From: Lonicera japonica
Lineage: Eukaryota > Streptophyta > Magnoliopsida > Dipsacales > Caprifoliaceae
Length of the DNA: 64,000 nucleotides
Direction of reading: 5' to 3'
Assembly: GCA_021464415.1 (NCBI GenBank)
Contig: CM038465.1
Coordinates: 21,917,839-21,981,838, forward strand
The notes under the pieces were generated by a model, which was not told the origin of the DNA, made no database searches, and saw nothing but the letters and a program-made list of their open reading frames with translations. The position numbers were made by a program, and so were the translations under genes. Below are positions 1 to 11,555 of the stretch, in pieces (positions within the stretch are counted from its first letter, which is position 1; each line of letters opens with the position of its first letter).

Positions 1-1527
1 ACCTAACTTAATTATAATTTAGCCACCCATTCCATACATTGAATCCACAAATAAAAACGTACAATCTTATATTTTGAAAAGAAGTGCAATAATAGCTTAT
101 TATTGCACTTCTTCGCTAAAAATAGAAAAAGCTTCACATGGGCTTGTGTTCTTCCATCATTATCTCTACTGTTATTATAAGTGGTAATTTGAATTGCTCT
201 ATCGCATTATAGAAAATAAATTAAATATAAAACTATAACTTGCTTCATCTTTCACAGGAAGAAGTATATCTAAGACAGGTATTTCTTTTATTTAACCTAA
301 CTTAATTGTAATTTAGCCACCCATGTCATGGAATTGTCTCCTCTAAAGTCGCCAATTTGACATTAACTGTACAGTGGAACATTATAGACCGTTTAATTAG
401 CTAGATAGGAGTAAACACCGTTCATTCTTTTCCTTTAGGTTTCTCTCTTCTTCTTTTTCTTAATTTTTTTATCACTTACAAGATTTCTCTCTCCTATCTT
501 TGTACAAATTTAAAATTTTTATTTCTTGTATCTGTTGTTTTTTAATGTGCATTTTTTTTTATCTTTATTGGATTCATTAGAAAACACCAAAATTCTCTTC
601 AAAAAAATTATTAACTGTCCTACAAACAAAAAAAAAATAAAAAATTGGGACTAATAAAGAAGGTAGAAGCAATTATTTGTTTTTTCCTAGAAACATAACC
701 CAACAAAAAATAGGGACTGTCATGAATTAATTTTTCCTTTATTACTTACTGTCCTTTGATAATTGTGTTTTATAATAAGATAATGAACTAACTAGGAAAA
801 ATATAAATCGACAATGCTAATTTCTGTAGTAGAAGTAATTTTGAAATGGCAATTTTCATTATTCAATCATATGACTCTGCCTCTCTCGTTTGGTGAACTT
901 TTACTGTCACATGGACATATGGCTCTAAAATAAGATTGAAAATTAAAGGGTTGCATAATTTTCCATTTCCACTAATAAGAGTTTTTTAAGATCAAGTTAA
1001 TTTTAATTTATTTTTTAATGAGGTTCATAATTAATTATTTTTTTCGAATGATATAGTTTCTAAGTTTTGGTACTCACGCACATTTTTGTATTTGATGTAC
1101 ATTATTTGTATCAACTAGCAATATTTTTTGTATTTGAGTCACTTAGGAGACATACGTAGTATATATGTCACCTACGTACGTACTTAGGCGACACACGAAA
1201 TGTGTGTCTCCTAAGTGACTCACTTAGGAGACATACGAAATGTATGTCTCCTAAGATGTGTTTTAGGAGACATACGCAATAGGGTATGTCGCCCAAGACC
1301 GCAGCTGGTGTAGTGATAAATATATTTATATATAATAAGTTAAATCACATCATTATTTGCCATAAATTAGCAAGAAATCAAGTGCATATCATATTACTCA
1401 TCGTATATATAGTTAATATAATAATTAACAGACCATCGCTCCTAAATATAACAAAATTATATAAATTTAGAGAGGTACTCACCATTTACCATAAAAAATA
1501 CCTAGGATCCAGCTACTCTATACATAC

Positions 1528-1562
<35 letters not shown>

Positions 1563-2450
1563 GGGTGATATTTACTATTAATGTGGTAAGCAACTTTTTG
1601 TCGTCTTTGGTTTTCTCTTTTTCCTAGATAGAGAAAAAGATGATTCTGCTTCAAGATATAATCATATAATTTTCACAGCCTGAGGACCACATTTCATTCT
1701 ATGGCTACTATATACATATATAAGGATATATTGTACTGAATTAATAACCCAGTGTATATATATAGCTTGTTATTCCATTAATTCAATTTCCTTGAAAATT
1801 AAGTTGGAAGTATTGTTAGGAGAAGGAAATTAACAATATTTTTTTTTTCTGGTTGTAGTTTCTTTTCACATCTCTCTCTCCTATGCTTAGCTGTAATGAA
1901 AGAAGTCGACTTAAAATTCTCTAGTACTCTTCACCTCTTTAATTGCGTTTGCAATATGCCCGTTAGATCAAATAATGCAGTGCTACACTTACTGTTGTCA
2001 TTTACATAATATTCAATACTAGATATATTGGTAGATTGTAAATAAATATCGGCTAAATTTTTCTGTCCCAAATAAAGCTTTACTATTTTACTAGTCAATT
2101 TTTCAAATTACTAATTTCAATTTAACTAATGATAAAATTATTTAGTTATCTTAGAGATTTGGAACTTTGATTCTCCAAAATACCATAACTAATTTCGAAG
2201 GTTTCAAAAACTGAGTCATGACTATTAATTGTTTTAGGGTTGTCTTTTGTGAAAATGGCAGTGAGAGAGTAATCAGCGTCATATAAACTGAAAACTCAAC
2301 AAAGTTTTGAAACTTAAAATTGCAAGAAAGAAGCTGGTAAAAATTAAATGTTGTGTAATTTGTACTACAGTCAGATCATCCTATCATCAAGTATTGTGCT
2401 CTCTTAACAGCAAATTGAATCTAATACAAGAATATATTAGCATAGAGACT
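1..2450 (+). repeat. Copy A of a ~2.4-kb segmentally duplicated block
   Basis: This block matches 60146-61783 in the same orientation almost base for base, including long AT-rich non-coding runs. It also matches 39068-42680 in inverted orientation. Shorter parts recur at 31266-32200, 32700-32790, 34560-35030 and 35590-36010. The first ~300 bp start with the phrase 'ttagccacccatt' and repeat partly at ~297, so the block begins with a tandem subrepeat. I see no convincing coding frame. The frame at 1286-1627 only spans a (TTA)n microsatellite at 1530-1561 and AT-rich sequence. Compared with copy C, this copy carries a CACTA fragment at 1134-1315. What the block originally was is unknown; it may be flanking DNA of a duplicated gene locus. 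Confidence 0.8.
1134..1315 (+). mobile_element. CACTA transposon terminal fragment
   Basis: The segment consists of short inverted units built on 'cttaggagacatacg' and its complement, the subterminal repeat type seen in full at 61800-63120 and 33300-33900. It ends in 'ctggtgtagtg', the reverse complement of CACTACACCAG, a classic CACTA terminus. Copy C of the duplicated block has different, AT-rich sequence here (about 61391-61430), so the fragment arrived after duplication and replaced some DNA. No clean 3-bp target duplication remains. It is a short derivative with no coding capacity. Confidence 0.75.
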
Positions 2451-2888
2451 TAATTGTCTCATTTATATATAGATATATGTCCAATTTTATAAAGACTAGT
2501 ATCTCTGTATATGCACATATTTGATAGTAGTAGATGACGATCGAGCTTCACAAGGATTTTACGATGCTCAATTAATATTACTTGTTCTCTTGAATGTGAT
2601 GCCCCGTCAGTTAGTATACGTACTAGATGTTTGAGATATGGAATGCGATGAACCAGCCAAGAAAAGTGGCAAATATAGCCCATCGGAAACACTAGCTCGG
2701 AATTAAAAATTGACAAGAAGATCGAGAACGAGTGCCTCACAGATATATTTAACAACAATTAATCAATATATAGTTCAATACCAAGTTCGCCATTAGAGCA
2801 GATATATACATAAATAAATAAAAACACACAAAGTAATAATAGAAGATGATATTATGTAATTCTAGTTATGGTGTATAATTAAGCACTT
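2451..2888. other. 3' flank of the CASP-like gene, no firm gene
   Basis: This is probably the 3' untranslated and downstream region of the minus-strand gene at 2889-3341. A minus-strand frame of 99 codons (2459-2758) lies here. Its middle has a protein-like composition (around SHSREQVILIEHRK), but I recognise no domain and there is no other support. It could be an extra exon or chance. Confidence 0.4.
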
Positions 2889-3341
2889 CTAATCAAGCAA
2901 TCCCATTGACTGTCGTAAAGTGGGGAGAAATAAAAGTAACGTGAGGGAACAGCTCATGAGTTCGAAAGCTACAACCAAACCAATCAGCAACAAGCAATTA
3001 TCTTCGACTTCAGCGACACAAGAATTATAGGTGGTTGCAGATGCACAGGCAGTCACAAATGTAAGGGTGGACGTTACCCAATTCCCGATATTATATACAT
3101 AAACAGCTCTGTAGTTGCCTTGAACCCAACTATTTGCTAAATCTGCATAACAGTTAACAAGAACCATGAGGAGGCTCCAGAAGGCCTGCAACCCCATAGC
3201 AACAAGGCCAAGCTTGAATAATGCTGAGAAGCAAGCTAATTGGTCACAGATCACAATCATAAAAAAAATGGTGAAAGCTGCCAAACCAAACTGAAGGAGA
3301 CGACACGTAATGGCAGCGGCGAAACCTGCGGAGTACTCCAT
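2889..3341 (-). CDS. CASP-like protein, CASPL5-type four-helix membrane protein
   Basis: The 150-codon frame encodes a small polytopic membrane protein. Four hydrophobic segments are visible at about residues 7-28, 33-62, 83-108 and 114-143. The segment MGLQAFWSLL in helix 2 and NWVTSTLTFVTACASA in helix 3 match the conserved core of plant CASP-like proteins, closest to the CASPL5 subgroup (family knowledge). Proteins of this MARVEL-related family sit in the plasma membrane; Casparian strip members scaffold wall-modifying machinery, but CASPL5 roles are poorly known. The start is the ATG at 3341 in good context (AAGG before ATGG); the stop is TAG at 2889. The length is near the family norm and no intron is evident, though an upstream exon cannot be excluded. 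It is the only apparently intact host gene in the window. A TATA-like box lies 90 bp upstream. Confidence 0.8.
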   Translation of the reverse strand: MEYSAGFAAAITCRLLQFGLAAFTIFFMIVICDQLACFSALFKLGLVAMGLQAFWSLLMVLVNCYADLANSWVQGNYRAVYVYNIGNWVTSTLTFVTACASATTYNSCVAEVEDNCLLLIGLVVAFELMSCSLTLLLFLPTLRQSMGLLD

Positions 3342-3430
3342 CCTTCTTGTATGCGAGCACGTATATATGAGTTCGAAGAAAACCTAGTAAATATATTATA
3401 CATAATGCATGTGTTACTCTAGCTCATCAG

Positions 3431-3438
3431 TTTATATA
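3431..3438 (-). promoter_or_regulatory. TATA-like box of the CASP-like gene
   Basis: On the minus strand this reads TATATAAA, 90 bp upstream of the ATG. That would place a transcript start near 3400-3408 and leave a leader of about 60-65 nt. The surroundings are AT-rich, so chance matches are likely. Confidence 0.35.
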
Positions 3439-4102
3439 CTATAGAATGAGTACCATGGATATAAGAAATACGCACACATAAAATAAATGTTTATAGCTTT
3501 CATTTTTTTTTTATCAGGTGGTAACTCGTTTTAAAGACAATATTATATATATATATAATAAATGTAGTCACTTTCTTACCCAATGATGACATAAGATGAG
3601 AGAGATATATCAAGATAGAGAAAGACGGGAAACAATACGTGAATTGAATTGTAGAAATAGTGTTGAAGGAGGACGTCAACTTAAACGGTGTAGGTTTAGT
3701 ATGATTTGAGTAAATTTGTGATGTGTCAGTAATCTGAAAATTGAAATAGAAGATTAGTGTGGCAGTGATCAATCATATCATTGAATTCACATGTGTGAGA
3801 AGGAGAAGAGTCGGTGGAAATATAAAATTGAGAATTTTAATTCACTATAGGATTATTTATTTATTTATTTATAAAGGAGGTGGAAATATCAATGTTGAAT
3901 TTGCATCTTAGAATTTTCAAACAAGAAGAAAAACACGACTTTTGTTAGAGATAAAGTTGTTTTCAAACTTAAATAGGCGGATGTGAAAGTTTTGAACTTA
4001 ACTAAGTTTATATGGTAAGACTTAAAAACATGAGACAAACTCACATTTTTAAATGAGTTCAAGTGGCGGTTTAAAAAATTGAAAAAGGGGACTCAAAAAA
4101 AC
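3439..4102. other. AT-rich intergenic sequence
   Basis: No gene seen. It contains a (TA)n run near 3545-3560 and an ATTT tetramer repeat near 3855-3872. Short frames here are chance. Confidence 0.6.
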
Positions 4103-4175
4103 GTGAGAAGGCCTCGCGGGTTTTAACACTAAAACCATGACATGGTTTAGAGTTAAAACAATAAGACCTTCTCAC
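4103..4175. repeat. Short fold-back (inverted repeat)
   Basis: The left arm gtgagaagg...gttttaac...aaaaccatg pairs with the right arm catggttt...gttaaaac...ccttctcac, giving a ~73-bp fold-back with a small interruption and almost no loop. It could be a tiny fold-back element or a transcript hairpin. No target duplication was found. Confidence 0.6.
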
Positions 4176-5296
4176 TGTTCTTAATTACTTTATGCATCAT
4201 TTTTACGTATATACACCGTTTACTCATATATATAACATTGTTCAAATATATACAACATTAATTGAAAGATAAACACTTATTTCAATTGAGAGATGGGCAG
4301 CGGAAATGGCCACCGAAGGAAAGAGATTGAGAGTAGAGAGGGGTTAAGGCTAGCTTGCAAAATCTGGCCACAGAGAGATTGAGAGTGGAGAGGGGTATTA
4401 CGTGGCTACCAATAGAATTGGAGTAAATTCCATTAAATAAATCCCTTCCTTTCTCTTTAGTGGCGGGCCCACTTGATTCCAAAACCAAATAATTCCCAAC
4501 TAACTAAAGAGGATTCTAACCGAATTTGTTAAATAAAATTGGGGGACCATATTTTGGGCAAGAAGTTATTTTTAGAAAAAGGCAAACCTTTTGTCCAAAA
4601 TTGGCGGATTTTTTTTTTTTAATTTTGTAATTCCAATTAAGGACACGCACCGGAAATCATCTGAGTCCATTTTTCAAATCACAAACCTGAGACCTTTTTA
4701 AAAATCAAATTATCTTTGTCCTTTTTTAATTGTATAATAAGAAATGAAAATTGAAATAGAAAAATCAATTTCATATCACACACTAAAGAAGGTCCTAAAA
4801 ATGGGAAAGGCCACGGCCTTTGATAAGGGAAAAGGTTTTTGTGGCCTATTTTAATATAAATTAAATAAGCGTTAATAGGTAACAAGTGAATTAGGTATCC
4901 TCTAGTAGTTATTGGCCTGTTTTTTCTAGGTTAGTCATAAAAATATTTTTTTTTAATGTTGGCTATTAGGTCCAACAGTTAGCTTCCGTAAAAAAACGTA
5001 CATGAACAAATTAATTTTTTTCAACTTTCTTTATATAATTATTTTCTGTACATTAATTCAAACAGCTCTTGTTATTAATTAAATCTCAGCTCGGCCAATT
5101 GCTATAAACAAAACTTGTATCATCTTATTTATGAAGAAAAAGCAACAAAAAAATGGAAAAATTGGTTTGAGCTGTACACGTTAATGATTTAATCTTTGTA
5201 AAAAGTTTAAATAATTAATGTGCACTGCGCAAAACAAACCCATACCAAAATACACATTAATTAATAAAACAATTCCAAACTCCTTATAAATATGAA
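4176..5296. other. Intergenic, minor direct repeats
   Basis: A ~22-bp GA-rich phrase (agagattgagagt-g-gagagg) occurs twice, near 4322 and 4374. The rest is AT-rich with no recognisable gene or element. Confidence 0.5.
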
Positions 5297-5651
5297 CCCT
5301 CCCTCTCATCACCGCCACTCTCTCTCGCCCTCTAGACTCTCTTTCACCAAGTGAAATTACAAAAATCACCTCCATAATAAGAAACTCCACACTCCCCTCC
5401 TCCAAAACCCTAAACTTCCACTACATAGCCCTTCAAGAACCCACCAAGAAAATTGTACTCTCATGGCCATCAGTTGATTTTGGTTAAACAGGATTTTTTT
5501 ATTTTTTTTTGGTTAAACAAAAGGATATATAAGGAAAAAGAGTACGACGTATGATTGAGCCACCCCCTTTAATTCTCATCCGACAACATCTTTACTTTTG
5601 TTTTGGTTTAACATAAGTAAATGAAAAAAATTGGAGAGATGCACATTCGGC
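5297..5651 (+). repeat. 5'-UTR-like duplicated block, copy 1
   Basis: Nearly identical to 9656-10003 over ~345 bp, starting at 'cctccctctcatcaccgcc' and ending around 'gcacattc'. The CT-rich leader character (ctctctctcgccctctagac, aaaccctaaactt) resembles a plant gene's transcript leader. No long frame continues from it in either copy, so it may be a leader carried by an element or a shuffled gene fragment. Copy 2 differs by a few small indels. Confidence 0.75.
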
Positions 5652-5675
5652 TAAAAGAAAATAAAAAATAATAAA

Positions 5676-5819
5676 AATTATTTGTATGTGAGAGTTTATT
5701 ATGTGTGTATTATTGGAGTGAGTATTTTAACCATGATGTGACATATTGATGTGTGTAGAAAACTCATTCAATGGTGTAAAATTAATGTACACTATAACAT
5801 GTATAATTTTAACCATTGA
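5676..5819 (-). mobile_element. Truncated non-autonomous Helitron (5'-end fragment)
   Basis: It matches the distal ~140 bp of the elements at 10547-11158 and 58338-59033, with shared phrases such as 'gtgtgtattattgg', 'aatgtacactataacatg' and 'ttttaaccattga'. On the minus strand the fragment begins TCAATGGTTAAAA, consistent with the TC start expected of a Helitron. The hairpin/CTAG end is missing. Confidence 0.6.
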
Positions 5820-7644
5820 ATTCATTTATTTATTTATTTATTAGTATCTCGTCTTCTTTGGTTCAATATCTTTATGCCTTTCTTGATATATTAAATTTTT
5901 AAGAAGATGAACTTTACAATATGAAAAGGGAATTTGGAATAGATGGACTATGAATTTGGGTCTCGTGACTGAAATTGTACCATCCACTAAAAGGGAGGTT
6001 GTTTGTGAACCATTGATGGCATTTAAATCAACAGCTTGTGTGGTTAATCCTGGAAATCTAACCAATCAGTTTGGTTCGATTTATGTACAACTCTACTTTT
6101 AATTGTCTAATTTAAGGTGGATTTTCATTATTTGTAGTTAAAGGAAAACACTTAAATCTCTTTTTTCAAAATAAGTGGACAAGCAGGAGGCACCCGCTCG
6201 GATCTAAAATAAATCTCAAGTTTGAATTTTGTTATTTTAGTTAAAGAAAGAGGCTTAAATATTTTCTTAGTTAAAAAAAGAAATCCTATCACTCTATATG
6301 AATGAATGAACCATTGCCATGAGATAGAACATAATATTGTCATTATTGTTTCTATTCAATGAATGCTTATTTTCAAGGACAATGATAAAAATCTCTTTGG
6401 TTTATGTGAAAAGTTAATTGTTAAAGGACCACCACCACCATCTCATTGGCTTAAAGCTACACTCTTAGGTACCTTTTACAAAGTTTTCTTTTTCTTTTTA
6501 ACTATCACGTATTGTATACGTGAGTAAAATAGCTAGGGAAAAAGAAAGGAAAAAAAAAAGTTGTATGCGGGCAAGTAATAATAATGTGACACATTCGTAA
6601 AGTAGGAGTTAGGCAAATGACAATTTATCTATATATGCTATAGAAAAAGCAAAGTCACTCAATTTAGTTATGACATCAATTTTTAGTGGTTTTTTTTTTA
6701 TTTTACTCTTCTTTTATTAATGCAGAAAAAAATATGTGAGTAACAAGATTCAAACCTAAAATCATTTGATAAATAGTGGTAACTCTATCACTAAATAGTT
6801 TCCTACTATGTTTACGTTTTAAATTTTAAATTAGATTTTTTGTATACATGAAAATTAAGCGCGTCTTTGATGTGTAATTATAACAAAGTGAAATACATTT
6901 CTTCCCATATTCTTCTTCTGAAAGCAACTCTCTCTCTCTCTCTCTCTCTTTCCCCATATTTCTCTACGCCTATGACTAGTTCTCTCTCATTTTGGACCAC
7001 CATTCAAACTCATATTTTTCATGTTTGGTTGTGGGCCGCACCATTAAGAAGTTATTGATAGTAGACCAAATGGGAATTTTAGGAAAGAGATGGAGGGAAT
7101 AAAAGACTTCAGAAGTGGATGACAGGCAGTACCATTTACCAAAAGAGGAAAAAGATGACACGTGATCCTTTGGCTAAAGAGGAAATTTTTCTTTAAGGAA
7201 AGTCACGGTCTATGGTGACCCATTTTTTATTTTATTTTATTATATTTTTTTTTCAGTTGTGACAATGATCTTAATATATATATATATATCATAAAAAAAA
7301 TTGATTATAATAGTGCTTTGGCACAAGTTACGAATATATATATCATAAAAAACAATGATCTTAATTTATTTCTTAGATGAAAGAGGCTAATTTTATTTCT
7401 TTGATAGAACGGTTGTGCAAGTTGGGCATTTGAAGTTTCTAATCCTTCGTAGTCTCCTTTCTTTTCAAATTAAAAATTTATCATTTTTTTTTGGAATTTT
7501 TAAATAAAGAATCCATTTTTTTTAAGAGAATAGTTGATGTTGGTTTTATTCACGGCTCGCCAATCTCCATCTCACATTAAAAACTCCACCATTTATTTTT
7601 TAAAAATTATCAAATAAAGAATTTAACTTTGATGATCAATATAC
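5820..7644. other. AT-rich intergenic sequence
   Basis: No convincing gene. It contains an ATTT run just after 5820, a (CT)n run at ~6929-6949, and at ~7135-7235 a segment (gatgacacgtgatcctttggctaaagagg region) repeated with divergence near 13270-13345. Confidence 0.5.
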
Positions 7645-7647
7645 TTA

Positions 7648-7950
7648 GGCTATAGTTGATAACAACATAGAAAATGATAGAAAAATCAATACATTATTGT
7701 TAGAATATGAAAAATAAGTTGAGAGATATGATAAGATTAATGCTTGCTTTTTGACTTCTTCCATGAAAAAAAAAATTTGGGTGGCAATGAAGATTTTTTT
7801 CACAAACATAAAGGATGATGGTGGATATTACTCACAAAAATAAGTATGAGATGGAGAGCGTCTCGCCACATCACTCCACTTATTTTTCACATTTTTATCT
7901 AAATTAATTATTTTATTAATTATTATTTTTTGTTACTATTAAACGAAGCC
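7648..7950. mobile_element. Tourist-like MITE (PIF/Harbinger type), family A
   Basis: Terminal inverted repeats read GGCTATAGTTGATAACAACA on the left and, from the right end, GGCTTCGTTTAATAGTAACA. Both ends are flanked by TTA (7645-7647 and 7951-7953), the 3-bp target duplication of Tourist-like elements. Internal phrases (ctcttccatgaaa, gatggagagcgtctc, tccacttatttttcac) recur in the elements at 28440-28715 and 42990-43281. It has no coding capacity. Confidence 0.8.
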
Positions 7951-7953
7951 TTA

Positions 7954-9429
7954 TAAATTTCCAAAACAATATTTTTCAAAGTTGATTGATTAAGAGATGG
8001 GAGTGGGGCAAACTTTGTGGCTTTTGGAATGGGGGAACCTCCTTTAATTTTACTTCATTGTTTTTTAAAGAACTTGCTCAGCAAGCAATAAAAGGTCACA
8101 TGATCTGCACTTCAACTACTACATTTTTAAATGTGGTCCACTCCTTATCCCTTTCTCCGCCAAGTAAATTCTTTAGCTTCTTTTAAATTTAGGCTTGTGT
8201 GGAAATCATTAAATACGTTATCTTTTATATAAGGTGACATTATTCAATCCCTCCATCCCATAAAAATAAAAAAGACATCTATTTTTTTTACAAGATACAA
8301 TTTATGATCTAGACTTTCTTAATTTCTTTTGAACCAAATAAAATTAATTTATTAGCATCTTTCTTGTTACTACCTTTGACCCAGCAAACTAGTACCTACA
8401 ACCTAGTTATAGACACTCTGAATAAAATAATTAAAACCAAATTTGGAAACTATGCCCCACCTCTCTTTACTTGTATGATGGAGAAAGTTATTTTCCTCTT
8501 CAACAAGGGTCTCCACTACAACTATTAGCACTTTTAGCTATTTGTTATTCGAGTATGTAATTTTTGAGTTCAAAAACTGTGAACAATGGTCCTTATTTCT
8601 CCTTTTGCATGTACATTCTTTTTTGTTGTTAAGTCTCTTGCATAAATAAATTTTAGTTTATCTTCATGTTATATTTTATTTTCTATGACCATAATATATA
8701 AAAATATAATCTTTCATGAACCTAGCTCGATCTAATCTCATTATTTTCTACAACAAAAGTCCAAATTAATTAATAAATTCAATATACAATTTAAGACAAA
8801 AAAATTTCTCAACTTTCAATGCCACTTTAATCAATTTTTTGTTAGAATCATTGTTACAATAAAAAATATTGACGGGCACATTTGTGGATAAGATTGTTCG
8901 TTAATTTTGTTGTTGTATTAATGAAAATTGGAAATAATATAAATGTTGCTAAGTATATTTTTTTATTTTTTTTAAAGTTTTTTACTTGTTAGTAAGAAGA
9001 AATTATTTGGAATCTTTGTAACTAACGAAGTATATATCTTTTAATTAAAAATACTTCTTTGGTACTAAAGAGGCCCTAAGGCAAAAACAAAACAAAACAA
9101 AAGCAAAGCAAAACTAATGCACTTTAACGCATCCACTTCTAAAAGTAAATCCTTAACATAATGGGGAGGAAAATCAAAAGACAATGTAGAAACCGCGTGG
9201 TCTCACCACTACTGAAAACTTTTTTTACTGTCTTTCTACATAAACATGTAGAGGTCATAAATATGTATCTTTCTATGAAGTTTCCATACTTTGTAGGCAA
9301 AAGAACATGAATACGGGTTTTTCAATAAATCTTCCCTTGTTAATGTGTAACTGGGTGCGGACATCGTGAAGAAAATTGTGTCTTAATTTTCAAGCAACTT
9401 TTGGGTATAAAAAAGGGTGATCACACGGT
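7954..9429. other. AT-rich intergenic sequence with a possible decayed Stowaway
   Basis: At 8250-8290 the phrase 'tccctccatcccataaaaat' resembles a Stowaway MITE start, but no matching right end was found. A short (aaaac/aaagc)n run lies near 9085-9110. No gene seen. Confidence 0.35.
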
Positions 9430-9617
9430 CTCTAAAAAACTCAAAAAATTATAAAAATACAAAAGAATAAATAAAGACAGTTTGCTTCGATAATTATGGT
9501 TTCAAAAATGAAAACTGAAGCAAAGTTTTTTGAAAACCTTCAGTTCGTTCGTTGTGGTGATTTTGTTAATAGCATACGTGAAACATGTTGTGGGAGTCAT
9601 CACCTCAGGAGGATGAG
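9430..9617 (-). repeat. Inverted partial copy of the 23.86-25.42 kb exon region
   Basis: Read on the minus strand, this segment starts gctcatcctcctgaggt and continues through 'atgactcccacaac' to 'ggttttcaaaaaacttt'. The same series occurs at 23858-23887 and resumes at about 25328-25420, on either side of an LTR. It is therefore a paralogous segment without the LTR insertion and serves as an approximate empty site. Confidence 0.65.
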
Positions 9618-9655
9618 CTGGAGATGAACCCCTCTTGCCTCTTTTTCTACTGTAC

Positions 9656-10003
9656 TCCTCCCTCTCATCACCGCCACTCTCTCTCGCCCTCTAGACTCTC
9701 TTTCACCAAGTGAAATTACAAAAATCACCTCCATAATAAGAAACTCCACACTCCCCTCCTCCAAAACCCTAAACTTCCACTACATAGCCCTTCAAGAATT
9801 GAACCCACCAAGAAAATTGTACTCTCATGGCCATTAGTTGATTTTGGTTAAACAGGAGTTTTTATTTTTTTTGGTTAAACACATGGATAAGGAAAAGAGT
9901 ACGATGTATGATTGAGCCAACCCCTTTCTCATCCGATAGCATCTTTACTTTTGTTTTGGTTTAACATAAGCAAATGGAAAAATGTGGAGAGGCGCACATT
10001 CCG
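9656..10003 (+). repeat. 5'-UTR-like duplicated block, copy 2
   Basis: Second copy of 5297-5651, with small differences (for example an extra 'attga' near 9797). It directly follows the inverted segment at 9430-9617. Confidence 0.75.
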
Positions 10004-10546
10004 ATAGTAGAGTTTTTTATTTGAATAATTTTTGCTTAAAGAATAATTTCCTTTGTATAATTTCTTTCTTTCTTTTCCTTTCTTTTATAAAAATAAAAAA
10101 ATAAAAAAAATCTAGTTAAAAGCTAAAACAAAAAAATTATAAAAGGTTATAAAGGGCTACACAATTGGAGCGAACCATCCCCAATCAAACAATCCCTAAA
10201 GAGAATTTTTGAAATTCTCTCTAATAAAATTTGGGCATATTTTTCCGTCTCTTAAATGGTATGATTGTTCACTCTTCACAAGAATAAGTAGGATTCGAGC
10301 CCGTTAGCAGCAGTTTCATGTGACAGTTGATTAATATTTTAAGGAATGATAATGCAATTAAATCCTTTTTACTGGCCAGTACTCGTGTATTTTATTATCC
10401 GTTGAAGATTTTGTAAATAATTTTTTTAATATATTCGAAGGTAATAAATATTGTATGGGTTGATGAAACTTTGCTATATAATAAGATTTGTTTAATGGAG
10501 TATGAATGAATGGCTGTGTGTAGACCGAGTTAATTATATATGATTA

Positions 10547-11158
10547 CTAGGGTATACATGTGCCATCCGGTACGGTCAAAAAATAAGATTTGATAATAGG
10601 ATAAAAAAGAGTAACGTGTGATGAATTTAAATCAACAAACATCAATTAGTTTATTTTTCTCCCATTGTCTAACTTAATCTAACGTTTTAAACAACCGAAA
10701 CGTAGGTTCAATATATTTCATGTTGGAAAAACTGTAGACCGGATTATACCAACTTGTTTCTAAAATTTTAAAAAATCTTTTAATCATATTTTTTAAATTT
10801 TATCTTAATCTTGACAAAATGATTTATTTTAACAAATTAAACTAAAAGCCAAATGTGAAATAATCCAATAGTGTTACTCAAACAAATTTTTCTTAATTTT
10901 TTTTTATCATAGTTCTACTTTCATGATGGATCTTGCTTAATTGATCTTGATTACTATATTTTAAATATTAAATTTTGAATTTTTTATTTTAAGTTATGGT
11001 ATTTTAATGCAAACAAAATATTGGTGTGTGAGAGTTTATTGCTTGTGTATTATTGTGTGAGTGTTTTAATTTTTATGTGACAAATTGATATGTGTATAAA
11101 ATTCATTTAAATGTGTTGAATTAGTACACACTATAACATGTATATCTTTAATCACTGA
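10547..11158 (-). mobile_element. Non-autonomous Helitron
   Basis: The left edge reads A|CTAGGGTATACATGTGCC, then ATCCGGTACGGT. On the minus strand this is a short GC-rich hairpin followed about 10 nt later by CTAG and a flanking T, the 3' terminus expected of Helitrons. The other end reads ...taatcactga; on the minus strand it begins with TC. The element aligns along its length with 58338-59033. It has no Rep/helicase coding, so it depends on an autonomous partner. The exact 5' edge is inferred by comparing five copies. Confidence 0.7.
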
Positions 11159-11219
11159 ATTCTTATATATATTTGTTTCAAAAAAGTTTTGATGAAAAAT
11201 ATGTTTTGTAATTAGATTA

Positions 11220-11510
11220 CTCCCTCAGTCCCAATTTAATTGTCATACTTTGAAAAACTAAAAATTAAAGAGACATAATAATTACTCAAAGAAAAAAATA
11301 CTTATTTTCAAAAATGTCCATTACTTTTCTTCCAATAAAAAAAGGTAGGGGGATCCAAAATAAAGAAATGAGGGAGAACTTAAAGGATAATATTAGAAAT
11401 AAAAGAATTGTTGTAATTAACGACATGCTAAATGTAGAAAGTGAACAATTCTTTTGAAATAGTTATAAATGAAATAGTGAACAATTCTTTTTAAAATTGA
11501 TTAGTATATC
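11220..11510 (+). mobile_element. Truncated Stowaway MITE
   Basis: It begins TA|CTCCCTCAGTCCCAATTTAA and follows the complete Stowaway element at 20920-21203 through shared blocks (aggagacataataattact, ccaataaaaaaggt). It lacks the right terminal repeat and decays near 11510. Confidence 0.75.
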
Positions 11511-11555
11511 CACCAGTTTTAATTAAATTATAATTGTATAACTTTAGATTCATTT

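Noticed and set aside
2459..2758. A 99-codon minus-strand frame behind the CASP-like gene
   Set aside because: Parts look protein-like, but no domain, splice sites or duplicate support it. Mentioned only in the flank description.
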